From positions 1 to 64,000 of the forward strand of contig JAAYNJ010000026.1 of assembly GCA_012520915.1 (NCBI GenBank): a DNA stretch of 64,000 nt. The letters are read 5' to 3'. Within the stretch, counting starts at the first letter, position 1; each line of letters starts with the position of its first letter. The notes under the pieces are model-generated. The model worked only from the letters and a program-made list of their open reading frames with translations, searched no databases and was not told the origin of the DNA. The position numbers were made by a program, and so were the translations under genes. The stretch comes from Oscillospiraceae bacterium. Its GTDB lineage: Bacteria; Bacillota; Clostridia; Oscillospirales; Ruminococcaceae. Below, one piece after another: positions 24,120 through 32,691 of this stretch.

Positions 24120-25220
24120 CTACCCCAATGTATAGGGGATATACCTCGCATAGCCTTGCGTTTTCATGTCTTTAAGGGGGATAAACCGAAGGGCGGCGCC
24201 GTTTATGCAGTGCCTGAGCCCGCCGTGCTCTTCGGGACCGTCGTTAAACACATGGCCGAGGTGGCTGTCCGCCGTTTCGCTTCTGACTTCGGTTCTGTTC
24301 ATGCCGTGGGAGTCATCTTCTAAAGACTTTAATGAATAGGTGAATATGGGTTTATAAAAACTCGGCCAGCCGCAACCCGCATCGAATTTGTCTATCGATG
24401 AGAAAAGCGGTTCTCCGCTCACGATATCGACATATATTCCGTCGCCCGTTTCATTGTTGAACACGCTTGAGAAGGGCGCTTCGGTATTGTCTTTTTGCGT
24501 CACGCCGTAGGATAAATCGCCGAGAGATTCTTTAAGAACACCGTCATCCGGCTTTATAAAACTATCGGAATCCCAAAGGGGTAAAAGCAGGTCGTTCGGG
24601 TTTATGTGGCAGTAGCCTCCCGGGTTTTTGACGAGATATTTTTGATGATACTCTTCCGCCCGGACATAGTTTTTTAACTCTTCCGTCTCGACGGCAACCT
24701 CTCTGCCGTGCAGTTCGTTTTGATAGTCAATCGTCGCCTTAATAACCGGAAGGTCGGATATATCGGTATAGTAGATTCCCGTTCTGTACTGCCTGCCTAT
24801 GTCGTTTCCCTGACGGTTGATTGAGAAGGGGTCGATAATAAGGAAGTATCTGTCTAAAATCTCCGCAAGATGTATCCTGTTTGAATCGTATCTAAGCTTT
24901 AAAACTTCCGCATGGCCGGTTTTTGAAATTTCACTGTAAGAAGTGTTAAAACCTCCGCCGTTTGCGTAGCCGACTTCGGTGGAAACCACGCCTTCAAGCA
25001 GTCTGAAAGCTTCTTCGGTGCCCCAAAAGCACCCCGCTCCGAGATATATTTCCTTTATATTTTCGTTATAATTCATTAAAACTTCCTCACTGTCGAAGCC
25101 GCCTTCACTGCTGAAAGCGTCTTCAATTACAGGTTCCTTACCGCAGGCGGCCGCTAAAAGAAGAACGGCTGTTACAGCCGTCGGGAAGAGCAGGACCGAT
25201 ATAATTTTCCTTAAACGCAT
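24120..25220 (-). CDS. msrAB: Secreted lipoprotein MsrA-MsrB methionine sulfoxide reductase
   Basis: A 366-residue bifunctional enzyme that reduces both stereoisomers of methionine sulfoxide in oxidised proteins outside the cell. Residues 1-26 are a lipoprotein signal with lipobox LAAAC. MsrA follows (GAGCFWGTEEAF, catalytic Cys near residue 63), then MsrB with CGWPSFYKPI, the HLGHVFNDGP loop and the catalytic RHCINGAALRF near the end. The usual zinc CxxC pairs of MsrB are not seen. The extracellular location needs a membrane or thioredoxin-like electron donor, which is not encoded nearby. It lies 33 bases after the sortase gene and is probably cotranscribed with it. Confidence 0.93.
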   Translation of the reverse strand: MRLRKIISVLLFPTAVTAVLLLAAACGKEPVIEDAFSSEGGFDSEEVLMNYNENIKEIYLGAGCFWGTEEAFRLLEGVVSTEVGYANGGGFNTSYSEISKTGHAEVLKLRYDSNRIHLAEILDRYFLIIDPFSINRQGNDIGRQYRTGIYYTDISDLPVIKATIDYQNELHGREVAVETEELKNYVRAEEYHQKYLVKNPGGYCHINPNDLLLPLWDSDSFIKPDDGVLKESLGDLSYGVTQKDNTEAPFSSVFNNETGDGIYVDIVSGEPLFSSIDKFDAGCGWPSFYKPIFTYSLKSLEDDSHGMNRTEVRSETADSHLGHVFNDGPEEHGGLRHCINGAALRFIPLKDMKTQGYARYIPYTLG

Positions 25221-25253
25221 ATCCGTTTTATTTAATACAACCTTCGAGGTTTT

Positions 25254-26000
25254 TTACTCAGTTATCTCCCTTGCGAGAACGGGAATGCGTATATCGTTGT
25301 TTTTGACATAGCAGGTGATTATAAGCATATATCTCCCGCCTCCGGTGTCTTCCCTCGTGTGTCCGCCGAGGTTCGCTATAGTCGATAAAATCCTGTCCGG
25401 CGTGTAGCCATTGGGAAGAAAGAGCTCCTCATATTCCAGAGGGTCAACTGTGCCGACGCCGAGAATTTTATATTTTTCGGTCTTTCCGGGCAGAGACAGA
25501 ATGATGTTTTCGATGCTGTCGAAGGTGCCCTTGTCGAGCAGATAGTTTATGTCGTGAAACATATTGCCGTTTTTCATGCCGTGTCCGTAGATTATCACCT
25601 TGTCGCTCGTGATGAAGTCGGTTCTGTAGTCCACAAAGACCGCGCCGTTTCTCGATCTCTCACCGAGAACGTCATGTGTCATATAGTAATAGTTGTTGTC
25701 GGTTTCTACGACGGGGTAATCGATTTGAGTTCCGGGAATTTCTATCCAGCCGACTATGTCGGGATTTAAACTTTTTAATGTTTCGAGATAGGAGTTGTTC
25801 GGGTCTTTTTCCGGCCAGACAAACGCGTCGGAATCGGAATCGGAATCGGAACCGGCGGTCTTGCCGATTCCCTCTCTCTTTATTGACACGACCTCGTCGT
25901 TGCCGTCGGGGCGGTAGTAGTCATATATCCGGTAGAGGGAAAACAGAAAAATTATTCCCAGTATTGCAAGTGTTGTGTAATGCAGGTATTTGTTCTTCAT
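25254..26000 (-). CDS. Class B sortase
   Basis: A 248-residue membrane-tethered transpeptidase that anchors surface proteins to peptidoglycan. An N-terminal helix (about residues 7-25) is followed by an Asp/Ser-rich linker, then the sortase barrel: WIEIPGTQIDYPVV, IIYGHGM (catalytic His), and ITCYVKNNDIR with catalytic Cys and Arg. The spacing and the long helix between strands are class B-like. The ATG at 26000 lies behind GGTGA; ATG 26006 is possible. Likely substrates are the VPKTGD and VPRTGD proteins at 5633-5908 and 13698-15272. The linker is encoded by four exact TCGGAA units. Confidence 0.9.
   Translation of the reverse strand: MKNKYLHYTTLAILGIIFLFSLYRIYDYYRPDGNDEVVSIKREGIGKTAGSDSDSDSDAFVWPEKDPNNSYLETLKSLNPDIVGWIEIPGTQIDYPVVETDNNYYYMTHDVLGERSRNGAVFVDYRTDFITSDKVIIYGHGMKNGNMFHDINYLLDKGTFDSIENIILSLPGKTEKYKILGVGTVDPLEYEELFLPNGYTPDRILSTIANLGGHTREDTGGGRYMLIITCYVKNNDIRIPVLAREITE
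25828..25851. repeat. Hexanucleotide tandem repeat (TCGGAA)x4
   Basis: Four exact copies of TCGGAA lie inside the sortase gene and encode the Ser-Asp linker on the minus strand. Unit-number change would lengthen or shorten the linker in frame. Confidence 0.8.
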
Positions 26001-26069
26001 TGACATCACCGTTATAAAACGTCAGCCGGCCGGGATTTCGGGACGGTTGTCTTTAATGTATTTTTTTGT

Positions 26070-26078
26070 ATTATAACA
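26070..26078 (-). promoter_or_regulatory. Extended -10 promoter of sortase-msrAB
   Basis: On the minus strand TGTTATAAT (26078-26070) is a perfect TATAAT with an upstream TGN; no clear -35 is present. The start codon is 70 bases further on. Confidence 0.5.
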
Positions 26079-26116
26079 CAATATTATCCGTTGAATATTG
26101 GATATCCCGGCTCTCG

Positions 26117-26145
26117 TTCACAAATAATATAAATCGTGATAGAAT
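26117..26145 (+). promoter_or_regulatory. Promoter of the class III FBPase gene
   Basis: TTCACA (26117-26122), a 17-base spacer and TAGAAT (26140-26145), each one base from consensus, precede the GTG start by about 50 bases. Confidence 0.65.
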
Positions 26146-26196
26146 TATAGGCAACGGATTTTAAAAAATACATGCCGTTCGAAAGTGAGGTTCGGT

Positions 26197-28149
26197 GTGA
26201 AGGATATAAAATTTTTAAGACTGCTTGCAAAAGAATACCCGACCATCTCTTCGGCAAAGAGCGAGATAATCAGATATCAGGCAAGTCTGTCTCTGCCGAA
26301 AGGGACCGAGTTTTTTTTCAGCGATCTGCATGGCGAACATGACGCCTTTATACACCTTTTAAGAAGTTCCTCGGGAAACACGAGGACGAAGATATCCGAG
26401 ATGTTCCACAACTCCCTAACGGAGGAGGAAAAAAACCAGCTTGCAAACCTGATATACAATCCGAAAAAGGTGCTGTCCATCGTAAAAAGCGGCGGCAGAC
26501 TGAGCATAGAATGGATGCGTCTGATGATATTCAGACTGGTCAGGCTGGCGAGATATATCGGTGAAAAATATTCAAAATACAGAATAGGCCAAAAAACCCC
26601 CGAAGAATACCGCGATGTGCTTCTTGAAATTATGTTTTTGGACGACAGCGACCCCCTTAAGCAAAAATATCTCGAAAGCACCGTCGAGGCGATACTCGAA
26701 AATAATGCGGGAGAAGCGGTAATCTCGAACCTCTGTTATATGATTCAGAATGTTTCGGTGGATACGCTTCACATAATCGGGGACATATTCGACAGGGGCC
26801 CGGGTCCGCATATCATATTGGACGAGCTGATGGATTTCCCCGATGTCGATATACAGTGGGGGAACCACGATATCGTCTGGATGGGCGCTGCGGCAGGTTG
26901 CGAAGCGCTTATTATGAACGCGCTCAGAATCGGCATCGGCTATAACTCTTTTGATTTCCTAGAGGACGGTTACGGCATAAACCTCCGTCCGCTGGCGACA
27001 TTCGCCGCAGAGGTATACGCAGACGACCCCTGTACCAGATTTAAGCCGAAACACTACGACGAGAATAAATATTCGAGCATTGACGAAAAACTTGCCGCGA
27101 AGATGCACAAGGCGGTTGCGGTAATCCAGTTTAAGCTGGAAGGTCAGCTGTATAATAGAAATCCGGAATTTGAGATGGAGGACAGAAAGGTCCTCGAAAT
27201 GACGGACTTTAAAGAGAAGGTTTATATTTACGAAGGGGAGAAACACCCCCTGCTCGACGAAAACTTCCCGACGATAGACCCCGAAGACCCGACTGCGCTG
27301 ACGGACGAAGAAAAGGTGCTTGTGGACAGCTTGGTCTCTTCCTTTAACCACAGCTGGAATCTGCACAACCATATTAAATTTCTGTATGACCGGGGTTCCA
27401 CCTACCTTATAAGAAACAACAACCTCCTCTTTCACGGCTGTATCCCGATGACAAAGGAAGGAATGTTCTCCTCCCTTAAAATCGAAGGGAAGGAGTATGC
27501 CGGAAAAGAGCTGATGGACAAAATGAACGACATAATAAGGGACGCATATTTCCTGCCGAAAAACCACAAAGACAAGCAGAAATCGCTCGACTATATGCTC
27601 TATCTCTGGTGCGGACCGCTGTCGCCGATGTTCGGCAAGAGCAGAATGGCGACATTTGAAAATTTCTTTGTTGAAGATAAAAGACTGCGCAAGGAAGAAT
27701 ATAATCCCTATTACGAAGTATCCGAAAGGGAATATATCTGCCGGATGATTTTGTCGTCGTTCGGGCTCGACCCCGATGTGAGCCGTATAATAAACGGGCA
27801 TGTTCCGGTAAAGATTAAAGACGGTGAAAATCCGGTTAAGGCAAACGGAAAGCTGTACGTCATAGACGGCGGAATCTCAAAAGCCTATCAGGCTAAGACC
27901 GGAATAGCGGGCTATACCCTTATATACAGCTCGACCGGAATATCGCTTGCGGAACACAAAAACTACGAGGAGATAGAGAGCGATTCGGGCAGTTATACAC
28001 CGGCAATCGATCAGGTGGAATATTTTCCGAAACGCCATCTGATTTCCGATACCGACGCAGGAAAGGCGCTGCTTAACGAGATTGAGGATTTGAAAAATTT
28101 GGTTAAAGCCTACGAGTCGGGAATTATAAAGGAAGAACGTAAGAGCTGA
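26197..28149 (+). CDS. fbp: Fructose-1,6-bisphosphatase class III
   Basis: A 650-residue gluconeogenic enzyme that converts fructose 1,6-bisphosphate to fructose 6-phosphate. It is the Bacillus-type class III enzyme with a calcineurin-like fold: FFSDLHGEHDAF near residues 42-53, GDIFDRGPGPH near 195-205 and WGNHDIVWMGA near 222-232 hold the metal-binding residues, and GHVPVK and a late DGGISKAYQ complete the site. Length fits the family (about 640-670). GTG at 26197 follows GAGG at six bases; GTG 26185 is an alternative. The next gene begins 26 bases on, so it may lead a three-gene operon. Confidence 0.93.
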   Translation: MKDIKFLRLLAKEYPTISSAKSEIIRYQASLSLPKGTEFFFSDLHGEHDAFIHLLRSSSGNTRTKISEMFHNSLTEEEKNQLANLIYNPKKVLSIVKSGGRLSIEWMRLMIFRLVRLARYIGEKYSKYRIGQKTPEEYRDVLLEIMFLDDSDPLKQKYLESTVEAILENNAGEAVISNLCYMIQNVSVDTLHIIGDIFDRGPGPHIILDELMDFPDVDIQWGNHDIVWMGAAAGCEALIMNALRIGIGYNSFDFLEDGYGINLRPLATFAAEVYADDPCTRFKPKHYDENKYSSIDEKLAAKMHKAVAVIQFKLEGQLYNRNPEFEMEDRKVLEMTDFKEKVYIYEGEKHPLLDENFPTIDPEDPTALTDEEKVLVDSLVSSFNHSWNLHNHIKFLYDRGSTYLIRNNNLLFHGCIPMTKEGMFSSLKIEGKEYAGKELMDKMNDIIRDAYFLPKNHKDKQKSLDYMLYLWCGPLSPMFGKSRMATFENFFVEDKRLRKEEYNPYYEVSEREYICRMILSSFGLDPDVSRIINGHVPVKIKDGENPVKANGKLYVIDGGISKAYQAKTGIAGYTLIYSSTGISLAEHKNYEEIESDSGSYTPAIDQVEYFPKRHLISDTDAGKALLNEIEDLKNLVKAYESGIIKEERKS

Positions 28150-28175
28150 CGCAAACCGAGAGGAATTTATAGAAT

Positions 28176-28889
28176 ATGTATAACGTTTCCTATCTTATAA
28201 ACAGCGGATTTGCGGTAAGGACATCGAAACACCTTCTTATATTCGACTACTACGACACCAAAAATCCCGGTGGACTCAAAGAGGGCGCGATAGACCCTAA
28301 TGAATTCATAGATGAAGATGTTATAGTATTTATAAGCCACAACCACCCCGACCACTTCTGCGACGGAGTTTTTGACTGGCAGTTAATTAAAGAGGACATC
28401 AGATATGTGGTGTCTTCCGATGTTCCCGGATATCCGCCGGACGCTATAGTAATGGGACCGGACGAAAAGAGGGCAGAGAAGGACTTTACCGTAACGACTC
28501 TTTTATCCACCGACGAGGGAGTTGCGTTTATCGTGGAGATAGACGGCCTCGTTATCTACCACGCCGGGGATTTGAATTTGTGGCTGTGGGATGACGAAAC
28601 GGAAGAATTTATTAGAGAGCAGAAGAAAATATTTAAAAGCGCGATGAAAAAGTTGAGGGAGTTTGAAATAGATCTCGCCTTTATTCCGCTTGACCCCAGA
28701 CTTGAGGAAAACTACCTCGAGACCATGGATGTTATGATGAAAAACCTCGACATTAAAAGGGCGGTGCCCATGCATTTTATGGAAGCAGATCATGTTATAG
28801 ACTGGATGTATAACGACTCAAGAAGCTATTCATACAGAGACAGGATAATAAAACTCACCGAAAGAGGCCAGGATGCCACGGTGATATAA
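28176..28889 (+). CDS. Metallo-beta-lactamase-fold hydrolase
   Basis: A 237-residue soluble hydrolase. SHNHPDH near residues 52-58 is the HxHxDH dinuclear metal motif; VIYHAGDLNLWLWDDE gives the bridging Asp, and PMHFMEADHV contributes the last His. It resembles the UlaG/YtnP-like subgroup acting on small molecules, but the substrate is unknown. The ATG lies behind GAGAGGA, 26 bases after the FBPase gene and 17 before an FMN-binding protein gene. All metal ligands seem present. Confidence 0.82.
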   Translation: MYNVSYLINSGFAVRTSKHLLIFDYYDTKNPGGLKEGAIDPNEFIDEDVIVFISHNHPDHFCDGVFDWQLIKEDIRYVVSSDVPGYPPDAIVMGPDEKRAEKDFTVTTLLSTDEGVAFIVEIDGLVIYHAGDLNLWLWDDETEEFIREQKKIFKSAMKKLREFEIDLAFIPLDPRLEENYLETMDVMMKNLDIKRAVPMHFMEADHVIDWMYNDSRSYSYRDRIIKLTERGQDATVI

Positions 28890-28906
28890 ATATAAGGAGG
28901 TCTTTT

Positions 28907-29299
28907 ATGGACAGAATACTCGATTATCTACACAAATGCGGAGCTTTTTATCTTGCCACGATGGACAGCGACGGACCCCAGGTCAGACCCTTCGGATCCG
29001 TTTGTATCTTTGAAGATAAGATATACATCTGCATGGGAAACTACAAAGCGGTATTTAAGCAGATAACCGCCGATCCGAGAATATGCATAGTCGCATACGA
29101 CGGGGCTGATACCTGGATTAGAATAAATGCCAAAGCCGTTTTGGATCAGAGACAGGAAGCGAGAGACGCCATGATAGCGGCGGAACCCAGCTTAACCGAT
29201 ATTTACGACATGGAAGCAGATGAGTTTGAAGTGTTTTATCTGACCGATATGAATGCGACGTTTTATGAAGGGGACGTGACAGAGGAAATAGAATTCTAA
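28907..29299 (+). CDS. Pyridoxamine 5'-phosphate oxidase-fold flavoprotein
   Basis: A 130-residue protein of the split-barrel, FMN-binding PNPOx-like superfamily. Typical features are the N-terminal helix ending CGAFYLATMDSDGPQVRPFG, the IYICMGNYKAVFKQI strand-helix and the PRICIVAYDGADTWIRI strand. Such small members often reduce or bind flavin or haem-type ligands; the substrate is not known. It begins behind AAGGAGG and is the last gene before a terminator at 29401-29444. Confidence 0.8.
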   Translation: MDRILDYLHKCGAFYLATMDSDGPQVRPFGSVCIFEDKIYICMGNYKAVFKQITADPRICIVAYDGADTWIRINAKAVLDQRQEARDAMIAAEPSLTDIYDMEADEFEVFYLTDMNATFYEGDVTEEIEF

Positions 29300-29400
29300 A
29301 AAGTCGCGTTAAGTTTATTTGCTTTACACTGGGTAAAGCCCTTTTAAATACGGCTTGTTTGCATGCAGCGAAAGCAAAACGAAGATTATTAAGACAATAA

Positions 29401-29444
29401 AAAAGAGAGGATATCGGGAGTTGAATCCGGGTATTCTCTCTTTT
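29401..29444. terminator. Intrinsic terminator
   Basis: AAAAGAGAGGATA (29401-29413) pairs with TATTCTCTCTTTT (29432-29444) with one mismatch. It stands between the FMN-protein gene and the convergent DUF3810 gene. Confidence 0.65.
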
Positions 29445-29504
29445 ATTATTGTGAATATTTTAGGTAAATATTAATATAAACGCCTATTAAAAAAGAATTT
29501 TGCG

Positions 29505-30662
29505 TCAGCCATAGTATGAAATCAAAAGGTCGACGACGGCGCCGTAGCTCTTTATGCCGAGTTCTTCGCCCTGGCTTTTTAGGTACCCGTCATATATCCT
29601 GTCGCCGGTGTCGGCAATCCTGCTTTTTTCGTATTTTTTCCAATAATCGTTTTCCTCCCTGAGGTCGTATTTCGAACCCGAATCGAGATGGGAGGCGGCT
29701 TTCTTATATAGGCCGTAGTCCGCCTTTGCAAGCTGGGAAGACAGATAGCTGTATGCGGAAAGGGCGCCGGAATATCTGTATTCCGGAATGTCGCTTTCGA
29801 TGCAGGAAATAATCGCTAAAAAGTTCGCCTCGTCCTCAGATGCCACCGAACGCTGGTGCGCAATTTCGTGCGCGATTGTAACCGGTATAAAGGAGTCCGG
29901 TCTGTCGACATTTATATTTGCTTCTCCGGTAAAGGGAAAGGCGACCCCGGTGGTGCGGAGCCTGCTCAGTCCTTCGGAGAAATAGACTTTTTTAGGTCTG
30001 AAATGGGGAGCCTTCAAAAAGGGATATTCTTCTTCCAGTTTTCCGTAGAGATATTTTGAATTGTCAAAAACCTCATTCAAATCGGCGGAATATCCTCCGT
30101 CTTTATCTCTGTGTATATTCCGGGAGTAGTCTGCGCACTTCTTTGCAAAAATCCCGGTAACGCGATAGAGTGTTTCGACATCGCTTTTCTGCGGATATAT
30201 ACCGCTCCTTTCGGAAAAGCCGTCTGCCCTGTAGTTTGCATTCCACAGGATATTCATCAGGTTAAACCCCGTCAGTACGGCGACTGCGACACCGAGGAGA
30301 AACCTGAAGGTCCTTATGAAAAACCTTTTGCGGTATTTGACGGCGAAAAACACCAAAATCAAGGGTATCAGGGCGACGAAAAGAAACACGCCCAGCACCA
30401 TAACCTCCGCAACCGAAAAGGGGAAGACGGAAGATGCATACGCCAAAATAGTGCGAAGAGGCATCGAAATGCTTTCGCTTATCGCGTTCATTGTCTCCCT
30501 GTTGTCCGACAGCAGTTCAAAGATGCCTAAAAATACCGCAAGAACCAAAATGCTTATCAGGGAACCGATGCATTTACTCAGTTCGCTTCCCGTGGCGTTT
30601 GAGGCTTTAAATTTTTCTTTTTTCTTTTCGGGGAAAACCCCTTTCTCATCCTTCAATTCCAT
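29505..30662 (-). CDS. DUF3810-type membrane zinc metalloprotease
   Basis: About 385 residues. Three hydrophobic helices in the first half (SLISILVLAVFLGIFEL, a valine-rich helix and a LLGVAVAVLTG segment) are followed by a cytoplasmic or extracytoplasmic domain with VTIAHEIAHQRSVASEDEANFL: HEIAH is the zinc site and E-x-E-A-N the supporting helix of DUF3810 proteins. Substrate unknown. The start is uncertain: ATG 30662 has no ribosome site but lies six bases after a TATAAT on the minus strand, so the mRNA could be leaderless. The frame remains open to 30752. It is divergent from the polysaccharide operon. Confidence 0.75.
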   Translation of the reverse strand: MELKDEKGVFPEKKKEKFKASNATGSELSKCIGSLISILVLAVFLGIFELLSDNRETMNAISESISMPLRTILAYASSVFPFSVAEVMVLGVFLFVALIPLILVFFAVKYRKRFFIRTFRFLLGVAVAVLTGFNLMNILWNANYRADGFSERSGIYPQKSDVETLYRVTGIFAKKCADYSRNIHRDKDGGYSADLNEVFDNSKYLYGKLEEEYPFLKAPHFRPKKVYFSEGLSRLRTTGVAFPFTGEANINVDRPDSFIPVTIAHEIAHQRSVASEDEANFLAIISCIESDIPEYRYSGALSAYSYLSSQLAKADYGLYKKAASHLDSGSKYDLREENDYWKKYEKSRIADTGDRIYDGYLKSQGEELGIKSYGAVVDLLISYYG

Positions 30663-30710
30663 AAAAATATTATACATTATTAAGTCGATATGCGACAGAG
30701 GTGTGTTTTG

Positions 30711-30739
30711 TTGATTATTTGACAGGTGTGGTGTAAAAT
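30711..30739 (+). promoter_or_regulatory. Promoter of the polysaccharide operon
   Basis: TTGATT (30711-30716), a 17-base spacer and TAAAAT (30734-30739) place the start about 36 bases before the first ATG at 30782. Confidence 0.6.
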
Positions 30740-30781
30740 CAAAATCAAACAATCTGACGTTTTTTCGTCGAAGGGAAGGCT

Positions 30782-32647
30782 ATGGAAGCCAATAAGCAGA
30801 GCTTTTTACAGCGGAACAGAAGAGCTTTTTTGATTATATTTGACATATTGACCTTAACCGCCACCTATCTTATCCCCTGGATAGCGATAAGCGGCAGAAC
30901 CTCGTTAGAGGCATACCGCGGTCTCCTTTTTTCGAGCACCGTGCTTTTTGTGTTGTGCTATGTAACAGTATTCGTGCTGACGGGCATGTACGACAGTCTC
31001 TGGAGGTATGCCGAGATATATGAATTTTTCCGCGTCGTCGTCGCTTCGGTTATGGCGATAGGGATATTTATTTTGGTTACCGTAATTATATATAATGAGA
31101 CCTCCATTCCGAAATCGGTTTATCTCATGTCCTCGCTATTTTCGAGCTCGGTTACCCTGTACTCGCGGCTGACCTACAGGATGTTGCGCAATACCAGGAT
31201 AGAAAGGGCGGGAAAACAGAGAAACAGGGTATTGATAGTAGGGGCGGGAGAGGCCGCCTCAACGCTCATTCATGAGATTTTTAAAGACCCCTATACCGAC
31301 TACAACATCGTCTGCGCCGTCGATGACAATCCGCAGAAATTAAGCCGGACCATTATGGGGGTAAAGATAATGGGAACGACGAGGGATATCCCGAACCTCG
31401 TCAAACAGTGCAACGTCGACACCCTCCTGGTGGCGATGCCCTCGGTGGACGAGGTGGATAAAAAGAGGATACTCAACATCTGTTCCAAGACAAGGTGCAA
31501 TATCAGGTTGTTGCCGGACATCACGAGACTGATAAGCAGCGGAAAGGATCTCCTCGACGCCGTCAGGGACGTAAAGGTCGAGGACCTTTTGGGCAGGGAC
31601 GAGGTTGTGCTTGCGACCGAGGGAATGGTATCGGTTATCGGAAAAGTTGTCATGGTGACGGGCGGAGGCGGTTCGATAGGTTCGGAACTCTGCCGTCAGA
31701 TAGCCGCATCCAACCCGAAGAGACTGATTCTTGTGGATATCTCGGAAAACAGCGCATATGAAGTTCAGCAGGACTTAAGGATGAAATACGGCGATAAACT
31801 CGACCTCGTAGTTAAAATCGCATCGGTGAGGGACAGCAAAAAGGTGGATGCCATGATGAGGGAAGAAAGACCTCAGGTGATTTTCCACGCCGCCGCGCAT
31901 AAACACGTTCCCCTAATGGAGACGAGTCCGGAAGAGGCCGTGAAAAACAATGTCTGCGGCACCTTCAACCTTGTAGATTCCGCAGACAGATACGGAGTCG
32001 AAAAATTCATATTCATATCGACCGACAAGGCGGTAAACCCGACAAGCGTCATGGGAGCGACCAAGAGAATATGCGAGATGATTCTCATGTCGAAAAATGC
32101 CGTGAGCGATACCGTTTACTCTTCCGTCAGGTTCGGAAACGTGCTCGGCTCAAACGGTTCGGTCATTCCGCTGTTTAAAAATCAGATAGCGGCGGGCGGT
32201 CCGGTCACCGTCACGCATCCCGATGTCGTCAGGTATTTTATGACGATATCCGAAGCGGTAAACCTCGTAATTCAGGCTGCCGACATCGCCGTGGGCGGAG
32301 AGGTGTTCGTGCTTGATATGGGATATCAGGTAAAAATTCTCGACCTTGCCGAAAACCTGATCAGAATGGCGGGGTTTTTGCCGTATCGTGATATCGAGAT
32401 AGAGTTTACCGGACTTCGACCCGGGGAAAAACTGTACGAAGAACTGGTGTTGAGCGAGGAGGGAACGGTTGACACCGTCCACTCCAAGATATTCATAGTG
32501 AAGTCTCAGAACGGGTTTGATGCCGAAGGAATAGAAAAGGATTTCTGGGAACTCAAGGCGCTTGCATATTCGAATGACGAAGAGGGTGTTTTGGAGAAGA
32601 TGGCCGAAATGGTGCCGACATTTAAAAGAAGCAGATTGAGGGTTTAA
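30782..32647 (+). CDS. Membrane UDP-GlcNAc 4,6-dehydratase (PglF/CapD-like)
   Basis: A 621-residue nucleotide-sugar dehydratase of the FlaA1/CapD/PglF type. Four hydrophobic helices occupy residues 12-115. A first Rossmann-like domain (RVLIVGAGEAAS) is followed by the catalytic short-chain domain with VTGGGGSIGSELCRQ (NAD site, about 286-300), FHAAAHKHVPLME and a FISTDKAVNPTSVMGATKR segment carrying the SMK-type active site instead of YxxxK. It makes UDP-4-keto-6-deoxy-GlcNAc, the precursor for an aminated sugar. It leads the operon and is followed by an aminotransferase and a phosphoglycosyltransferase, as in bacillosamine pathways. Confidence 0.88.
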   Translation: MEANKQSFLQRNRRAFLIIFDILTLTATYLIPWIAISGRTSLEAYRGLLFSSTVLFVLCYVTVFVLTGMYDSLWRYAEIYEFFRVVVASVMAIGIFILVTVIIYNETSIPKSVYLMSSLFSSSVTLYSRLTYRMLRNTRIERAGKQRNRVLIVGAGEAASTLIHEIFKDPYTDYNIVCAVDDNPQKLSRTIMGVKIMGTTRDIPNLVKQCNVDTLLVAMPSVDEVDKKRILNICSKTRCNIRLLPDITRLISSGKDLLDAVRDVKVEDLLGRDEVVLATEGMVSVIGKVVMVTGGGGSIGSELCRQIAASNPKRLILVDISENSAYEVQQDLRMKYGDKLDLVVKIASVRDSKKVDAMMREERPQVIFHAAAHKHVPLMETSPEEAVKNNVCGTFNLVDSADRYGVEKFIFISTDKAVNPTSVMGATKRICEMILMSKNAVSDTVYSSVRFGNVLGSNGSVIPLFKNQIAAGGPVTVTHPDVVRYFMTISEAVNLVIQAADIAVGGEVFVLDMGYQVKILDLAENLIRMAGFLPYRDIEIEFTGLRPGEKLYEELVLSEEGTVDTVHSKIFIVKSQNGFDAEGIEKDFWELKALAYSNDEEGVLEKMAEMVPTFKRSRLRV

Positions 32648-32691
32648 AGGACAAAAGTCCGGTTTTATATTTTTAAAGCAGAGAGGTTTGA

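Noticed and set aside
26959-27801. A 280-residue minus-strand frame over the FBPase gene
   Set aside because: Antisense shadow of a full-length class III FBPase gene with no start signal.
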